Source: Chryseobacterium sp. JJR-5R
Lineage (GTDB): Bacteria; Bacteroidota; Bacteroidia; Flavobacteriales; Weeksellaceae
Assembly (NCBI RefSeq): GCF_034047335.1
Contig: NZ_CP139137.1
Location: forward strand, 62,001-126,000
Direction of reading: 5' to 3'
Length of the DNA: 64,000 bases
In this document: in pieces, positions 8,017 to 16,935 of the stretch
How positions within the stretch are numbered: the stretch's first letter is position 1
How the letters are laid out: every line of letters begins with the position of its first letter
Program-made: the position numbers and the translations under genes
The notes under the pieces: generated by a model
The model's input: only the letters and a program-made list of their open reading frames with translations
The model's database searches: none
What the model was told of the DNA's origin: nothing

Positions 8017-8868
8017 ATGTTAAGGAATTATAGTAACAGCAGAACGTTGGGAGACAACATCAGACTGGGGACGCTGACCGCTTTTACAGCAGGGACTATA
8101 AATATTGCTTCCCTGTTGATATTTCTCTCTTTTACGTCTAACGTAACCGGTCATTACGCCATTTTTGCGGCAGAGATCAGCAAAGGGAACTGGTCGCAGG
8201 TAGCTGTGGTGGGGTTGTGGATCTTCCTGTTTTTCTTCGGAGGGTTTGTGTCCAATTTCATCGTGATTACTTTCAATAAAAGAAGCAAGTATTTCGCCCA
8301 TGCCATGCCCTTGGTCCTGGAAATCATATGCCTTTTGTTCGTAGGGGTTTACGGACAGTTCTATTACCGGAAAACACTGGAAGAAACGGAATACCTGGTT
8401 TCCCTGATGCTGTTCGCAACAGGCCTTCAGAACGGCTTAACGGCAAGCATCTCCAACTTTTCAGTAAAAACTACCCACCTTACCGGTACTACTACCGACC
8501 TGGGGATCCTGTTCTCTATGTTTACCCAGAAGAAGTTCAGGGAAAACGGTGAGCTGGTGGCAAGAGCGAAGCTGCTGATGAGCATTATGCTGGCCTATGT
8601 TATAGGAGCTGTATTCTCTGGATTAACGTATTTCTATCTTGAGTTCAGGGTTTTCTATATCATCAGTCTGTGTCTGTTAGTGGTTATAGGATATGATGCC
8701 TATAAAATCCATATCAGGCATTTTAAAACCCGGTACAGATACAGCAAGATTTATAAAAAGCCGAATGCAATAGCATATCTGTATGACAAAATCCACGGCA
8801 TTCCGGAGGTCAAACCGGAGATTAAGGAAAGGCGGGAGAAGAAGCGGACGCTTATATTTGAAGATTAA
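8017..8868 (+). CDS. YoaK/DUF1275 family membrane protein
   Basis: A 283-residue integral membrane protein with about six hydrophobic helices. It carries the family hallmarks: an N-terminal GTLTAFTAGTINIASLL helix, the FTSNVTGH loop and a central ATGLQNGLTASISNFSVKTTHLTGTTTDLG segment. The family has no settled function; roles in transport or stress have been suggested. It ends with a charged cytoplasmic tail of about 50 residues. A terminator-like hairpin follows at 8967-9006. Confidence 0.88.
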   Translation: MLRNYSNSRTLGDNIRLGTLTAFTAGTINIASLLIFLSFTSNVTGHYAIFAAEISKGNWSQVAVVGLWIFLFFFGGFVSNFIVITFNKRSKYFAHAMPLVLEIICLLFVGVYGQFYYRKTLEETEYLVSLMLFATGLQNGLTASISNFSVKTTHLTGTTTDLGILFSMFTQKKFRENGELVARAKLLMSIMLAYVIGAVFSGLTYFYLEFRVFYIISLCLLVVIGYDAYKIHIRHFKTRYRYSKIYKKPNAIAYLYDKIHGIPEVKPEIKERREKKRTLIFED

Positions 8869-8966
8869 ATGTGAATATCTGAGTTTTACGTATTTCTGGC
8901 TCTTAAAAAGAAAGTAAATAAAAAATATAAATATCAATGTTAATTTGTGTAAACTAGCTGTGAATC

Positions 8967-9006
8967 AATCCTCTGACTGTGTAATGCAATCAGGGGATTG
9001 TGTTTT
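8967..9006 (+). terminator. Terminator after the YoaK-family gene
   Basis: Arms CAATCCTCTGA (8967-8977) and TCAGGGGATTG (8991-9001) pair with one wobble and are followed by TGTTTTT. The rest of the roughly 280-bp gap before mutL holds the mutL promoter and nothing else I recognise. Confidence 0.65.
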
Positions 9007-9125
9007 TATGAACGCGGGTTTACCTTAATGTTCTGTATAAAGCTTTTTTGCGGCTAGGTTGTTGATATGTTGATAATTAAATTTTAATTCAGAAGGTTAT
9101 TATTTCAATTCTTATTCTGAATGCC

Positions 9126-9133
9126 TATTTTTG
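9126..9133 (+). promoter_or_regulatory. -7 element of the mutL promoter
   Basis: TATTTTTG matches TAnnTTTG exactly, 19 bp before the mutL ATG at 9153. This supports the ATG over the upstream in-frame TTG at 9138, which would fall almost at the transcription start. Confidence 0.55.
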
Positions 9134-9152
9134 TAAGTTGATTTACGTTTTT

Positions 9153-10937
9153 ATGTCAGATATTATTCAGCTTTTACCGGATCATGTAGCCAACCAGATT
9201 GCAGCAGGGGAAGTGGTGCAGAGGCCGGCGTCCATTGTAAAAGAACTTTTGGAAAATGCAATTGATGCAGACTCTACAAAAATTGAGCTGATCATCAGGG
9301 ATGCGGGGAAAAACCTGATCCAGGTGGTGGATGACGGTACAGGTATGTCTGAAACGGATGCAAGGATGGCATTTGAAAGGCATGCCACTTCCAAAATCAG
9401 AGGCACGGAAGATATCTTTAAAATTTCTACGAAAGGGTTCCGCGGTGAAGCACTGGCTTCTATTGCTGCTGTTTCCCAGGTGGAGTTAAGAACGAAGCGG
9501 AAAGAAGCTGCGATTGGGACCAATATCTACATAGAAGGCGGGGTTTTTCAGTTTCAGGATCCGGTTCAGACAGCTGAAGGATCTAATTTTTTAGTTAAAA
9601 ACCTGTTTTATAACGTCCCGGCCAGAAGAAAATTCCTTAAAAACAACAATATTGAATTCAGGCATGTTATTGACGAATTCCAGCGTGTGGCCTTAGCTCA
9701 CGAGAACCTGGAATTTTCCCTGTTCCATGATGACGAAGCAGTATTCAGATTAAGGAAAGGCAGCCAGATGCAGCGGATTGTCGATATTTTCGGAAGAAAG
9801 CTTCAGCCGCAGCTGATTCCCATTAAAGAGGATATCCTGTGGTGCAAACTCCATGGGTTTGTTGCCAAACCGGAAGGTGCCAAGAAAACAAGAGGCGAAC
9901 AGTTCCTTTTTGTCAACGGCAGGTATTTTAAGAGCTCTTATTTCAATAAAGCCGTGCAGGATGCTTTTGAAGGGTTGCTGCTGCCGGGTTATATCCCGAC
10001 GTTCTTCCTTTTCCTGGAACTGGATCCTGAAAAGATTGACGTGAATATCCACCCGCAGAAAACAGAAGTAAAGTTTGAAGACGAGCACCTGATTTTTGCC
10101 TTGTTGCGCTCAACCATCAAAAGGTCCCTGGGAATTTACAATGTAGCACCGAGCCTTGATTTTGAAAAAGATCCTCAGCTGGAGGAAATCCTGCAGAAGA
10201 CTTTTCCAAGCAAAAGCAACGGCGGAGGCGGTTTTGTAAAGATGCCTGAAATTATTGTAGACAAAGATTATAACCCGTTTCTGGAAGAAAGGGGAATAAA
10301 ACAGTCGGAAATTCAGAATCTGGCAAATATGTACCATCAAAATATTGCTGCCGAACCTTCAAAGATCAACCTGTTTGAAGATGAGGATTTTGATGAGGAT
10401 CTTATGAGGCTGCCCAATGGATACTGGCTTTTCAACAAAGGGGACAGAACCCTGATGCTGGACATGGGTAGAATGCACAGGCTGGTGGTTTCCGAACATG
10501 CTAAGCCATTGAGGAAAGGAACAACCAACAGTCATTCTCTGTTATTCTCCCTGGAATATCATATGAATGAGATTGAGAAGAGTAAATACAAATCCATTAA
10601 AAAATACCTTCCGGAGTTAGGATTCGAGACGAGCATTGCGCATGAAAATGTCATGAGGATTGACGCCGTGCCGGAAGGGTTGAAAGAAACCCAGGTGATG
10701 AAGTTCCTTGAGGATCTTTTTGAAATCCTGGAATATAAGACAGAAGAGGAATTCCTGCATTTTTACCACAGCCAATGGAACAAAATGCAATCAAAATCCA
10801 GGTTTGATTTTATCTACAAGAAAGATGCGGAACAGCTGATTAAAGATTTTACGGCACTGGGCTTCCCGGAATTTTTACCGAACGGAAAAAGATGTTTCTT
10901 TGAAGTGCCCTTTAATGATTTTAAGAATAAATTTTAG
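9153..10937 (+). CDS. mutL: DNA mismatch repair protein MutL
   Basis: Matchmaker ATPase of mismatch repair that couples MutS recognition to strand processing. The GHKL ATPase motifs are all present near the N-terminus: ELLENAIDA (motif I), DDGTGMS (motif II) and KGFRGEALASI (motif III). They are followed by the transducer domain and a C-terminal dimerisation domain. The C-terminal segment where many MutL proteins carry the endonuclease signature DQHA(X)2E(X)4E reads DMGRMHRLVVSE, so the nicking motif is not intact. About 594 residues from the ATG at 9153. It heads a plus-strand run with the rhomboid gene five bases downstream. Confidence 0.95.
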   Translation: MSDIIQLLPDHVANQIAAGEVVQRPASIVKELLENAIDADSTKIELIIRDAGKNLIQVVDDGTGMSETDARMAFERHATSKIRGTEDIFKISTKGFRGEALASIAAVSQVELRTKRKEAAIGTNIYIEGGVFQFQDPVQTAEGSNFLVKNLFYNVPARRKFLKNNNIEFRHVIDEFQRVALAHENLEFSLFHDDEAVFRLRKGSQMQRIVDIFGRKLQPQLIPIKEDILWCKLHGFVAKPEGAKKTRGEQFLFVNGRYFKSSYFNKAVQDAFEGLLLPGYIPTFFLFLELDPEKIDVNIHPQKTEVKFEDEHLIFALLRSTIKRSLGIYNVAPSLDFEKDPQLEEILQKTFPSKSNGGGGFVKMPEIIVDKDYNPFLEERGIKQSEIQNLANMYHQNIAAEPSKINLFEDEDFDEDLMRLPNGYWLFNKGDRTLMLDMGRMHRLVVSEHAKPLRKGTTNSHSLLFSLEYHMNEIEKSKYKSIKKYLPELGFETSIAHENVMRIDAVPEGLKETQVMKFLEDLFEILEYKTEEEFLHFYHSQWNKMQSKSRFDFIYKKDAEQLIKDFTALGFPEFLPNGKRCFFEVPFNDFKNKF

Positions 10938-10942
10938 AAAAC

Positions 10943-11686
10943 ATGTTTAACAGTATACCACCGATTACAAAAAATATAATTATCATCAATGTTATTGTTT
11001 ATATAATTGCGAATCTTGTTCCAGTACTATATAATATTCTATCAGGATTCTATCCTTTTTCTCCAAATTTTAAATCATGGCAGATCATTACTCATATGTT
11101 TATGCATGCACCTATTAGAGAAACTGGGGGATTTATGCATATTTTATTTAATATGTTTACCTTGTTCAGCTTCGGGCCTGTTTTAGAACAGAATCTAGGT
11201 CAGAAGCGGTATCTGATACTTTATTTCCTAAGTGGTTTAGGCGCATTCTTCTTATTCAATCTATGGAATTTCATTGAAGTACAGCAAATATCCAGTGAAC
11301 TGCAGCAGTTAGGATTTGATATCAATGGATATTTGTCCGGTGCCAGTGTTCATTTTTCAGGCACATCAGACTCGGTTATCCAGCAGAAAGGTTTGGTAGA
11401 GAACCTTAATGGCATAATGGGAACACCTATGGTGGGTGCTTCGGGAGCTATTTTTGGGGTAGTTGCTGCTTTTGCCACGGTCTATCCTGATGCAAAAATC
11501 GGGATCATGTTCATTCCGATACCGATGAAAGTAAAATATGTGTTGCCTGTTATCATACTGGTGTCAATCTGGCTGGGTGTTTCCGGGAATTCAGGAGGCA
11601 TTGCCCATCTTGCCCACGTTGGCGGAGCTCTGGTAGGGTTCATCCTGGCTATGCTCTGGAAAAAACATTTGTATAGACTTAACTAA
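10943..11686 (+). CDS. Rhomboid family intramembrane serine protease
   Basis: A 247-residue polytopic membrane protein. The catalytic dyad is visible: Ser in GASGAIFG and His in HVGGALVGF, separated by two transmembrane helices as expected. The conserved HxxxN-type helix (HILFNMFTLFSFGP) is also present. It should cleave substrate membrane helices within the inner membrane; substrates are unknown. A roughly 50-residue loop between helices (about residues 115-155) is longer than in GlpG. It starts five bases after mutL, implying co-transcription. Confidence 0.92.
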   Translation: MFNSIPPITKNIIIINVIVYIIANLVPVLYNILSGFYPFSPNFKSWQIITHMFMHAPIRETGGFMHILFNMFTLFSFGPVLEQNLGQKRYLILYFLSGLGAFFLFNLWNFIEVQQISSELQQLGFDINGYLSGASVHFSGTSDSVIQQKGLVENLNGIMGTPMVGASGAIFGVVAAFATVYPDAKIGIMFIPIPMKVKYVLPVIILVSIWLGVSGNSGGIAHLAHVGGALVGFILAMLWKKHLYRLN

Positions 11687-11692
11687 AGCTTT

Positions 11693-12685
11693 GTGAAAAT
11701 TATCCGTCTCATACTTCTGATCTTACACATAGGAATTTTCTTTCTTTTAACCGGGATGCTGCTGAACGCTTATATTCCGCCGAAGATTTCACCGTGGTTC
11801 AATCTGCTTTCCCTGGGATTTCCTGTCCTGATGATTGTATATATTTCCCTAACCCTGTTCTGGATTTTCTGCTGGAAAAAGAGGGCCTTTGTATTTATTT
11901 TTTCAGGGCTGCTTTTTTTTAATGCTTCCATACGGTGGATTAATTACATGCCTGCAAAGAATGACCTGTCAGATTTAAAAATTGTATCCTTCAACACAAA
12001 AGGAGGAAAAACAGCAGGGGAACAAAATATTGAGAAATACCTGAATTCCCAGAATGCCGATGTCCTGCTTTTACAGGAAGAATCAGGGAATGGTTTAAAT
12101 TTTTCCGGATATACTAGAGGAAGCATAAAGGCACTGACAGCAGTATTTACAAAGCATGAGATTGTAGATGAAAAACTGATAGATCCGGATTCGGAATATA
12201 TAAGATCCTACGGGACACAGACGGATATTAAAATCCGGGGGAAAATATACCGTTTTATCAATGTGTACCTTCACCCTTTTAAGTTTGAAAAAAGCATGGT
12301 AAAACTTGATGGAAACAATGTGCAGGATGAAGAGAAAATAAAAAACATCGTCAAAAGACTGATCCCTACCTTTAAAATTCATCAGGAAGAAGTAGCGGCA
12401 ATCAGAAAAGCAGTGGAAAGCTCGCCGTATCCTGTCATTCTCGCTGGGGATTTTAATTCGGTGCCGAATTCCTACGAATACTATCATTTATCGGAAGACC
12501 TGAAAGATGCTTTTATGGAAACCGGAAGGGGCAGCGCCACAAGTTTTCACGACTATAAATTCCCGATCAGGATTGATTACATATTTTCATCAAAATCAAT
12601 ACAGCCTGTCAGATACACAGTAGACCGTTCCGTCAGAATTTCAGATCATTTCCCGGTTATTGCGACTTTCAGGCTTCAGCGGTAA
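11693..12685 (+). CDS. Membrane-anchored endonuclease/exonuclease/phosphatase (EEP) family protein, copy 1
   Basis: A 330-residue protein with three N-terminal transmembrane helices (roughly residues 5-28, 36-58, 65-82) and an EEP-fold domain. The active-site landmarks are LLLQEE (metal-binding Glu), LAGDFNSVPNS (catalytic Asp and Asn) and SDHFPVI (catalytic Asp-His). The fold covers nucleases and phosphodiesterases; the membrane tether suggests an extracytoplasmic substrate, which I cannot specify. It starts with GTG at 11693, six bases after the rhomboid stop. It is a paralogue of the next gene. Confidence 0.88.
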   Translation: MKIIRLILLILHIGIFFLLTGMLLNAYIPPKISPWFNLLSLGFPVLMIVYISLTLFWIFCWKKRAFVFIFSGLLFFNASIRWINYMPAKNDLSDLKIVSFNTKGGKTAGEQNIEKYLNSQNADVLLLQEESGNGLNFSGYTRGSIKALTAVFTKHEIVDEKLIDPDSEYIRSYGTQTDIKIRGKIYRFINVYLHPFKFEKSMVKLDGNNVQDEEKIKNIVKRLIPTFKIHQEEVAAIRKAVESSPYPVILAGDFNSVPNSYEYYHLSEDLKDAFMETGRGSATSFHDYKFPIRIDYIFSSKSIQPVRYTVDRSVRISDHFPVIATFRLQR

Positions 12686-12756
12686 TCATAAAAATCGTTA
12701 AACTTTATGGGTTGGTCGGTTTTTTGCTGAAAAAATGGGGTATCTTTACTAGTATA

Positions 12757-13731
12757 ATGAAGTTCCGCCAGATCCTGTTATTCTCGCACATTGCTGTTGC
12801 TGTCTTACTCCTGAGTACTTTGGGAAATGCGTGGGTGCCACCTAATTTTGTAGGCTACCTCAATTTCCTGTCATTGGGATTCCCTTATCTGATTTCTCTT
12901 TATCTTATATTTACCTTAATCTGGGTTGTTAGGAAAGAAAAAATAGCCATTGCTTTTTTATTGGGAACTTTCTTGTTTTATAACCCGATCCGCCGCTGGA
13001 TCAACTTTACGCCGAAAACTGAAAACTTAAAATCCGTCAGAGATATAAAAGTTATTACGTTTAATGTTAAATACGGTGATTTCGGGTGGGAGAAAGTAAA
13101 GAAATACATCAGTGATCAGGATGCGGATATTATACTGGTTCAGGAAAAAGATACCAGCCGGGCACTGAGGGACGACATGGTTAAATATCCGTCTGTTATC
13201 CTGAAAACCAAGCACAAGATCATAAGGCAGGAAGAACTGATTACCGACAAATCCCGCGGAAATTCATTTTACGCAGATGTTGATATCAATGGTAAGATTA
13301 TTCGGATCATTAATGTATATCTTGAGCCTTTCAGGCTGCAGAAATCAATGTTTAAACTTGACGGTGCAGGAAAAGAGGGAGGCAAAATCAATACGCTTCT
13401 TTCTCATATGACACCTACCTTTAAAGCACATGAAGACCAGATCAAAAAAATAAGGAAGGCTGTAGACCTGTCCCCGTATCCGGTGATCTTAGCGGGCGAC
13501 TTCAATTCAGTACCGAATTCCTATGAATATTATAACCTGGGCAAAGACCTCCAGGATGCCTTTCTGGTGGCCGGAAACGGTAGTTCTTCCAGCTTCCATG
13601 ATTATAAGGTTCCGCTCAGGATTGATTATATCTTCAGCTCAAAATCAATTATTCCGTTAAGCTATAAAGTTGATAATTCCGTTAAGTTATCAGACCATTA
13701 TCCTGTAATTGCAGAATTTCTTTTAAATTAG
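12757..13731 (+). CDS. Membrane-anchored EEP family protein, copy 2
   Basis: Tandem paralogue of the preceding gene: same three N-terminal helices, same GDFNSVPNSYEYY block and the terminal SDHYPVIAEF. The Glu motif reads LVQEKD. I chose the ATG at 12757 (MKFRQILLFSHIA); an upstream in-frame ATG at 12712 would add 15 residues before the hydrophobic start. The protein is about 324 residues. The duplication was followed by considerable divergence in the middle of the domain, which suggests different substrates or subfunctions. Confidence 0.87.
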   Translation: MKFRQILLFSHIAVAVLLLSTLGNAWVPPNFVGYLNFLSLGFPYLISLYLIFTLIWVVRKEKIAIAFLLGTFLFYNPIRRWINFTPKTENLKSVRDIKVITFNVKYGDFGWEKVKKYISDQDADIILVQEKDTSRALRDDMVKYPSVILKTKHKIIRQEELITDKSRGNSFYADVDINGKIIRIINVYLEPFRLQKSMFKLDGAGKEGGKINTLLSHMTPTFKAHEDQIKKIRKAVDLSPYPVILAGDFNSVPNSYEYYNLGKDLQDAFLVAGNGSSSSFHDYKVPLRIDYIFSSKSIIPLSYKVDNSVKLSDHYPVIAEFLLN

Positions 13732-13735
13732 TCTC

Positions 13736-14098
13736 ATGAAAAATTTATTTTTTGCAGCATTTATTTTTTCAGTTGCGGCGGTTTCATGTTCTAAAAAAGA
13801 ACCGGTAGACCTTTATCCTGCAGACAGCCCGAAACCGGCCTATGATACGGCTGCCGTAGATTCTTTTTCCAATGGTGCCACTTCGGTGGATATCGTGCGA
13901 CAGATCAGGATGTCTTCACAAAAATACCAAGACTCTGTAAAAGAAGCGGTAAAACTTCAGGAACAGGAGAATAAGATGAAAGAAGAGCTTGAAAAAGAAA
14001 GCAGAAAGAAAGCGGATGAAGAGAAGAAGAAAGCAGATGCTGAAAAAGTAAAGAAACCATCTGAGGCACCTGCTGCAAATGAGCCTAAAACAGAGTAG
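13736..14098 (+). CDS. Small lipoprotein with charged helical tail
   Basis: A 120-residue protein with a lipoprotein signal peptide (lipobox AVSC, acylated Cys about residue 18). A proline/aspartate-rich stretch follows, then a Lys/Glu-rich coiled-coil tail from about residue 65 to the end. It begins four bases after the second EEP gene and is probably in the same transcript. I do not recognise a named family. Confidence 0.75.
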   Translation: MKNLFFAAFIFSVAAVSCSKKEPVDLYPADSPKPAYDTAAVDSFSNGATSVDIVRQIRMSSQKYQDSVKEAVKLQEQENKMKEELEKESRKKADEEKKKADAEKVKKPSEAPAANEPKTE

Positions 14099-14138
14099 CC
14101 ATAACTTATACAATTACATTTTAAAATTATAAATACGT

Positions 14139-14543
14139 ATGAAAAAAAACATTTTATCAGCATTGATCGTTGCAGTAGCAATTGTATCATGCACAAAATC
14201 AAGCACAACGGAAAAAGTGGAAAATCCGGATGGATCCGTAACGACTACGACTACAGTTTCTGAGAATACATTAGGTATTGACACGGCAAAGATCAACCAG
14301 ACCAAAGAAAATGCAGATGCTAAAATTGATGAAGCCGACAGGAAAATAGACCGTGTTGCAGAGAATGCGAAAGATAAGATTGACGCTACGGCAGATAAAA
14401 CCAAAGCAGACCTGCATAAGGCCGGACAGGATATAAAGCAGAGTGCTAAAGAAGTGGGTAATGATGTAAAGGATGCTGCTGCAAAAGGAGCTTCCAAAGT
14501 AGAAGAAGGAGCAAAAAAGCTGAAAGAGGATTTAAGCCGATAA
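14139..14543 (+). CDS. Small lipoprotein with amphipathic repeats
   Basis: A 134-residue protein with lipobox VSCT (Cys about residue 18), a threonine-rich linker, then repeated 11-residue-like amphipathic segments rich in Ala, Lys and Asp (KENADAKIDEADRKID and similar). The repeats resemble the YtxH/LEA-type pattern associated with stress-related, extended helices. Known family members act in desiccation or envelope stress, but that role here is inference. It is followed by a strong terminator. Confidence 0.75.
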   Translation: MKKNILSALIVAVAIVSCTKSSTTEKVENPDGSVTTTTTVSENTLGIDTAKINQTKENADAKIDEADRKIDRVAENAKDKIDATADKTKADLHKAGQDIKQSAKEVGNDVKDAAAKGASKVEEGAKKLKEDLSR

Positions 14544-14550
14544 ATAAAAA

Positions 14551-14586
14551 AAACCGCAGACTCAAACCATCTGCGGTTTTTTTATT
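14551..14586. terminator. Bidirectional terminator between convergent genes
   Basis: A 10-bp stem AAACCGCAGA/TCTGCGGTTT (14551-14560, 14570-14579) is flanked by A-runs on the left and T-runs on the right. It can stop both the plus-strand lipoprotein gene and the convergent GH3 gene, whose stop codon is at 14587. Confidence 0.85.
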
Positions 14587-16101
14587 TTATTTATTCAGTT
14601 CCAGCAAAGGATCTATATATTCCCTGTCGTTGCTTAAGCGGGGCACTTTATTCTGTCCGCCGAGCTTGCCCTTGGCTTCCAGCCACCGGTAAAATAAATT
14701 TTCTTTCGCAATATGGACAATAGGCCTCTTCAGTGTTATGTTATTGTACCGTTTTGCTTCGTAATCCGAATTGATGGACTTAAGATGGTTGTCGAATACA
14801 TCAACAAACAATTCCAGGTTATCCGGCTCTTTACAGAACTCAAAAATCCATTCGTGGGCACCGCCTTCATTATCTTTCATAAAAATGGGAGCGCCAGTAA
14901 AGTCAGAAACCGATGCTTTTGTCTCTTCACAGGCTTTTGTAAGTGCCGATTCTACATTGGTAATCATCAGTTCTTCCCCGAAAGCATTGATATAATGTTT
15001 CGTCCTCCCGGTAATCTTTATCCTGAAAGGGTTTACTGAAGTAAATACAACGGTATCACCGATCAGGTACCTCCATAACCCGCCGTTGGTGGTAATAACC
15101 ATGGCGTAATTTTTTCCGGTTTCCACGTCTTCCAGATTGACTACTTTCGGATCAGACAGGTGGAACTGGTCCATCGGAATAAACTCGTAAAAGATCCCGT
15201 AATCCAGCATCAGCAGCATTTCATCACTGTCAGACCGGTCCTGGATCCCGAAAAAGCCTTCAGAAGCATTATAGATTTCATAATAATTGATCGGTTTTCC
15301 GATGATCTGCCTGTACTGTTCCCTGTAAGGCTTAAAACTGATCCCGCCGTGAAAAAATACCTCAAGATTCGGCCACAGCTCAGCGATATTGCTGATGTCG
15401 GTTTCCTGAATTACCCGCTGCAGCAGGACCATCATCCAGCTGGGAACACCCAGGATGCTTCCTACATCTTCATTCTTCACTTCAGAGATAATTGCTTTCA
15501 GCTTGCTTTCCCATTCTCCCATCAGGGAAACCTTTTTGCTGGGCGTAGTAGTTACTTCTACCCAGAACGGCAGGTTATCTATGAGAATAGCCGAAAGGTC
15601 GCCGAATTTGGTGTTGAAATCGGCATACAGTTCGGAGCTTCCTCCCAGACGCAAGTTTTTATAGTTGAAAAGCTGGTTTTCCGGGTGGTTATTCGCATAG
15701 ATGGAAACCATGTCTTTTCCGGCTTTCATGTGACAGTATTCCAGGCTTTCCGTAGAAATCGGGATAAACTTGCTTTTTGCGTTAGTAGTTCCGGAAGATT
15801 TGGCAAAATGCTTTATGTAGCCAGGCCAGCTTACATCTTTCTGCCCCTGCCTTGCTTTTTCAATATAGGGCTCCATTTCCTCATACGTGACTACGGGAAC
15901 CTTATTTTTAAAGTCCTGATAGCTTGAAATAGAATTGAACCCGTATTTCCTGCCGTATTCCGTGTCTTCTGCATGAAAAAGCTGAGAGAACAGGATGCCT
16001 TTCTGTGTCTCGATGGGATGATCCATAAAATTCTGGATCTGGTCGATCCGTTGGCGGATAAACCAGTTAACCACAGTATTGAAAAGTGCTTTCGTTGCCA
16101 T
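14587..16101 (-). CDS. GH3 auxin-responsive promoter family protein
   Basis: A 504-residue protein of the GH3 family, an adenylating acyl-acid amido synthetase fold related to ANL enzymes. Plant members conjugate hormones to amino acids; bacterial members are mostly uncharacterised. The hallmarks FAKSSGTTNAKSKFIP (nucleotide loop), YEIYNASEGFFGIQDR and LRLGGSSE are clear. No signal peptide or membrane segment, so cytoplasmic. The -7 element TATATTTG (16107-16114) ends only five bases before the ATG, which would give a near-leaderless mRNA. The substrate in this organism is unknown. Confidence 0.87.
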   Translation of the reverse strand: MATKALFNTVVNWFIRQRIDQIQNFMDHPIETQKGILFSQLFHAEDTEYGRKYGFNSISSYQDFKNKVPVVTYEEMEPYIEKARQGQKDVSWPGYIKHFAKSSGTTNAKSKFIPISTESLEYCHMKAGKDMVSIYANNHPENQLFNYKNLRLGGSSELYADFNTKFGDLSAILIDNLPFWVEVTTTPSKKVSLMGEWESKLKAIISEVKNEDVGSILGVPSWMMVLLQRVIQETDISNIAELWPNLEVFFHGGISFKPYREQYRQIIGKPINYYEIYNASEGFFGIQDRSDSDEMLLMLDYGIFYEFIPMDQFHLSDPKVVNLEDVETGKNYAMVITTNGGLWRYLIGDTVVFTSVNPFRIKITGRTKHYINAFGEELMITNVESALTKACEETKASVSDFTGAPIFMKDNEGGAHEWIFEFCKEPDNLELFVDVFDNHLKSINSDYEAKRYNNITLKRPIVHIAKENLFYRWLEAKGKLGGQNKVPRLSNDREYIDPLLELNK

Positions 16102-16160
16102 TTCAACAAATATAATACTATTTGATTTTTTATAGGATTTTTATCGCAAAAAAATAAAAA

Positions 16161-16185
16161 AACCGTTACATTTTTTGTAACGGTT
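16161..16185 (-). terminator. Terminator after the bacilliredoxin gene
   Basis: A perfect 10-bp stem AACCGTTACA/TGTAACGGTT with a 5-nt loop. Read on the minus strand it is followed by a long T-run (complement of the A-run at 16149-16160). Confidence 0.85.
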
Positions 16186-16208
16186 CCCTATTTAAGATTG
16201 ATAATTTC

Positions 16209-16619
16209 CTAGCAATATTCATCATAGGCAGCCTGAAGGTTTGCTGCAATGGCACCTGCAGGATTTCCTTCGATGTGGTGTCTTTCCAGCATATGAACCA
16301 GTTCCCCGTCCTTGAAAAGCGCTACGCAAGGTGAGCTTGGAGGGAATGGTGCCAGGTGTTTTCTGGCTTCAGATACAGCTTCAGTATCAAAACCTGCAAA
16401 AACAGTAGTTAAATGATCCGGCTTTTTATCTCCAGTCAAAGAGTATACTACACCCGGTCTTGCCGCGCCTGCAGCACATCCGCATACGGAATTGATGACC
16501 AAAAGGGTAGTTCCGGACTGTTTGATGGCCTCTTCTACCTGAGCCGGGTTTGTAAGGTCTTCAAAACCTTTATCTGTAAGTTCAGCCTTCATAGGCATTA
16601 CTAAATCTGTTGGATACAT
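16209..16619 (-). CDS. BrxA/BrxB family bacilliredoxin (YphP/YqiW type)
   Basis: A 136-residue thioredoxin-fold protein with the family's CGC active site in VINSVCGCAAGAARPG. In Firmicutes these proteins remove bacillithiol from S-bacillithiolated proteins; Bacteroidota also encode bacillithiol-type pathways, so a thiol-disulfide role in redox stress is reasonable. The -7 element TAAATTTG (16641-16648) lies 21 bp upstream of the ATG. Single-gene unit with its own terminator. Confidence 0.9.
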   Translation of the reverse strand: MYPTDLVMPMKAELTDKGFEDLTNPAQVEEAIKQSGTTLLVINSVCGCAAGAARPGVVYSLTGDKKPDHLTTVFAGFDTEAVSEARKHLAPFPPSSPCVALFKDGELVHMLERHHIEGNPAGAIAANLQAAYDEYC

Positions 16620-16780
16620 ATTTTTATTTTTAATAATTCACAAATTTACGCATTTCTTTACTTTTCATCAATATATAAAAACTATCGGTGTCTTTGTTAA
16701 ATGAAATGGATTAAATGCAGATATAATATTTATAATCAATTTTGTATGAATTAAATTTATTAATATTTAAAAATAATTAC

Positions 16781-16788
16781 TAAATTTG
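16781..16788 (+). promoter_or_regulatory. -7 element ahead of a short ORF
   Basis: TAAATTTG matches TAnnTTTG and lies 24 bp before the ATG at 16813. No exact -33 TTG is present at the usual spacing. Confidence 0.35.
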
Positions 16789-16812
16789 AAATGATTCTGA
16801 AGACAAAATACT

Positions 16813-16875
16813 ATGAAAAAACATTTACATTTATCCCTCAGTATGTTACATGACCCTGAATCCCTCTTGAAATAG
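16813..16875 (+). CDS. Possible 20-residue small protein
   Basis: An ATG-to-TAG reading of 20 codons (begins MKKHLHLSLSM) sits between a -7-like element and a hairpin at 16907-16935, which gives it the look of a self-contained transcript. It has the basic start of many small flavobacterial peptides but no recognised family and no double-glycine leader. It may equally be a non-coding RNA. Low confidence as a gene. Confidence 0.3.
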   Translation: MKKHLHLSLSMLHDPESLLK

Positions 16876-16906
16876 CCAGGCCATGAGTAATCAGTAATCT
16901 AAAACA

Positions 16907-16935
16907 GAATCCCGCAACTGAAAGTTGCGGGATTC
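16907..16935 (+). terminator. Hairpin after the short ORF
   Basis: A perfect 13-bp stem GAATCCCGCAACT/AGTTGCGGGATTC with a 3-nt loop. The T-tract on the plus strand is weak (CTTAATC); on the minus strand CTGTTTTAG is somewhat better. It could end the sORF transcript or the YqeY-like gene coming from the other side. Confidence 0.55.

Noticed and set aside
15160..15927. A 255-codon open frame on the plus strand, antisense to the GH3 gene
   Set aside because: It lies wholly inside a well-supported gene, has no recognisable domain and reflects codon bias of the opposite strand.
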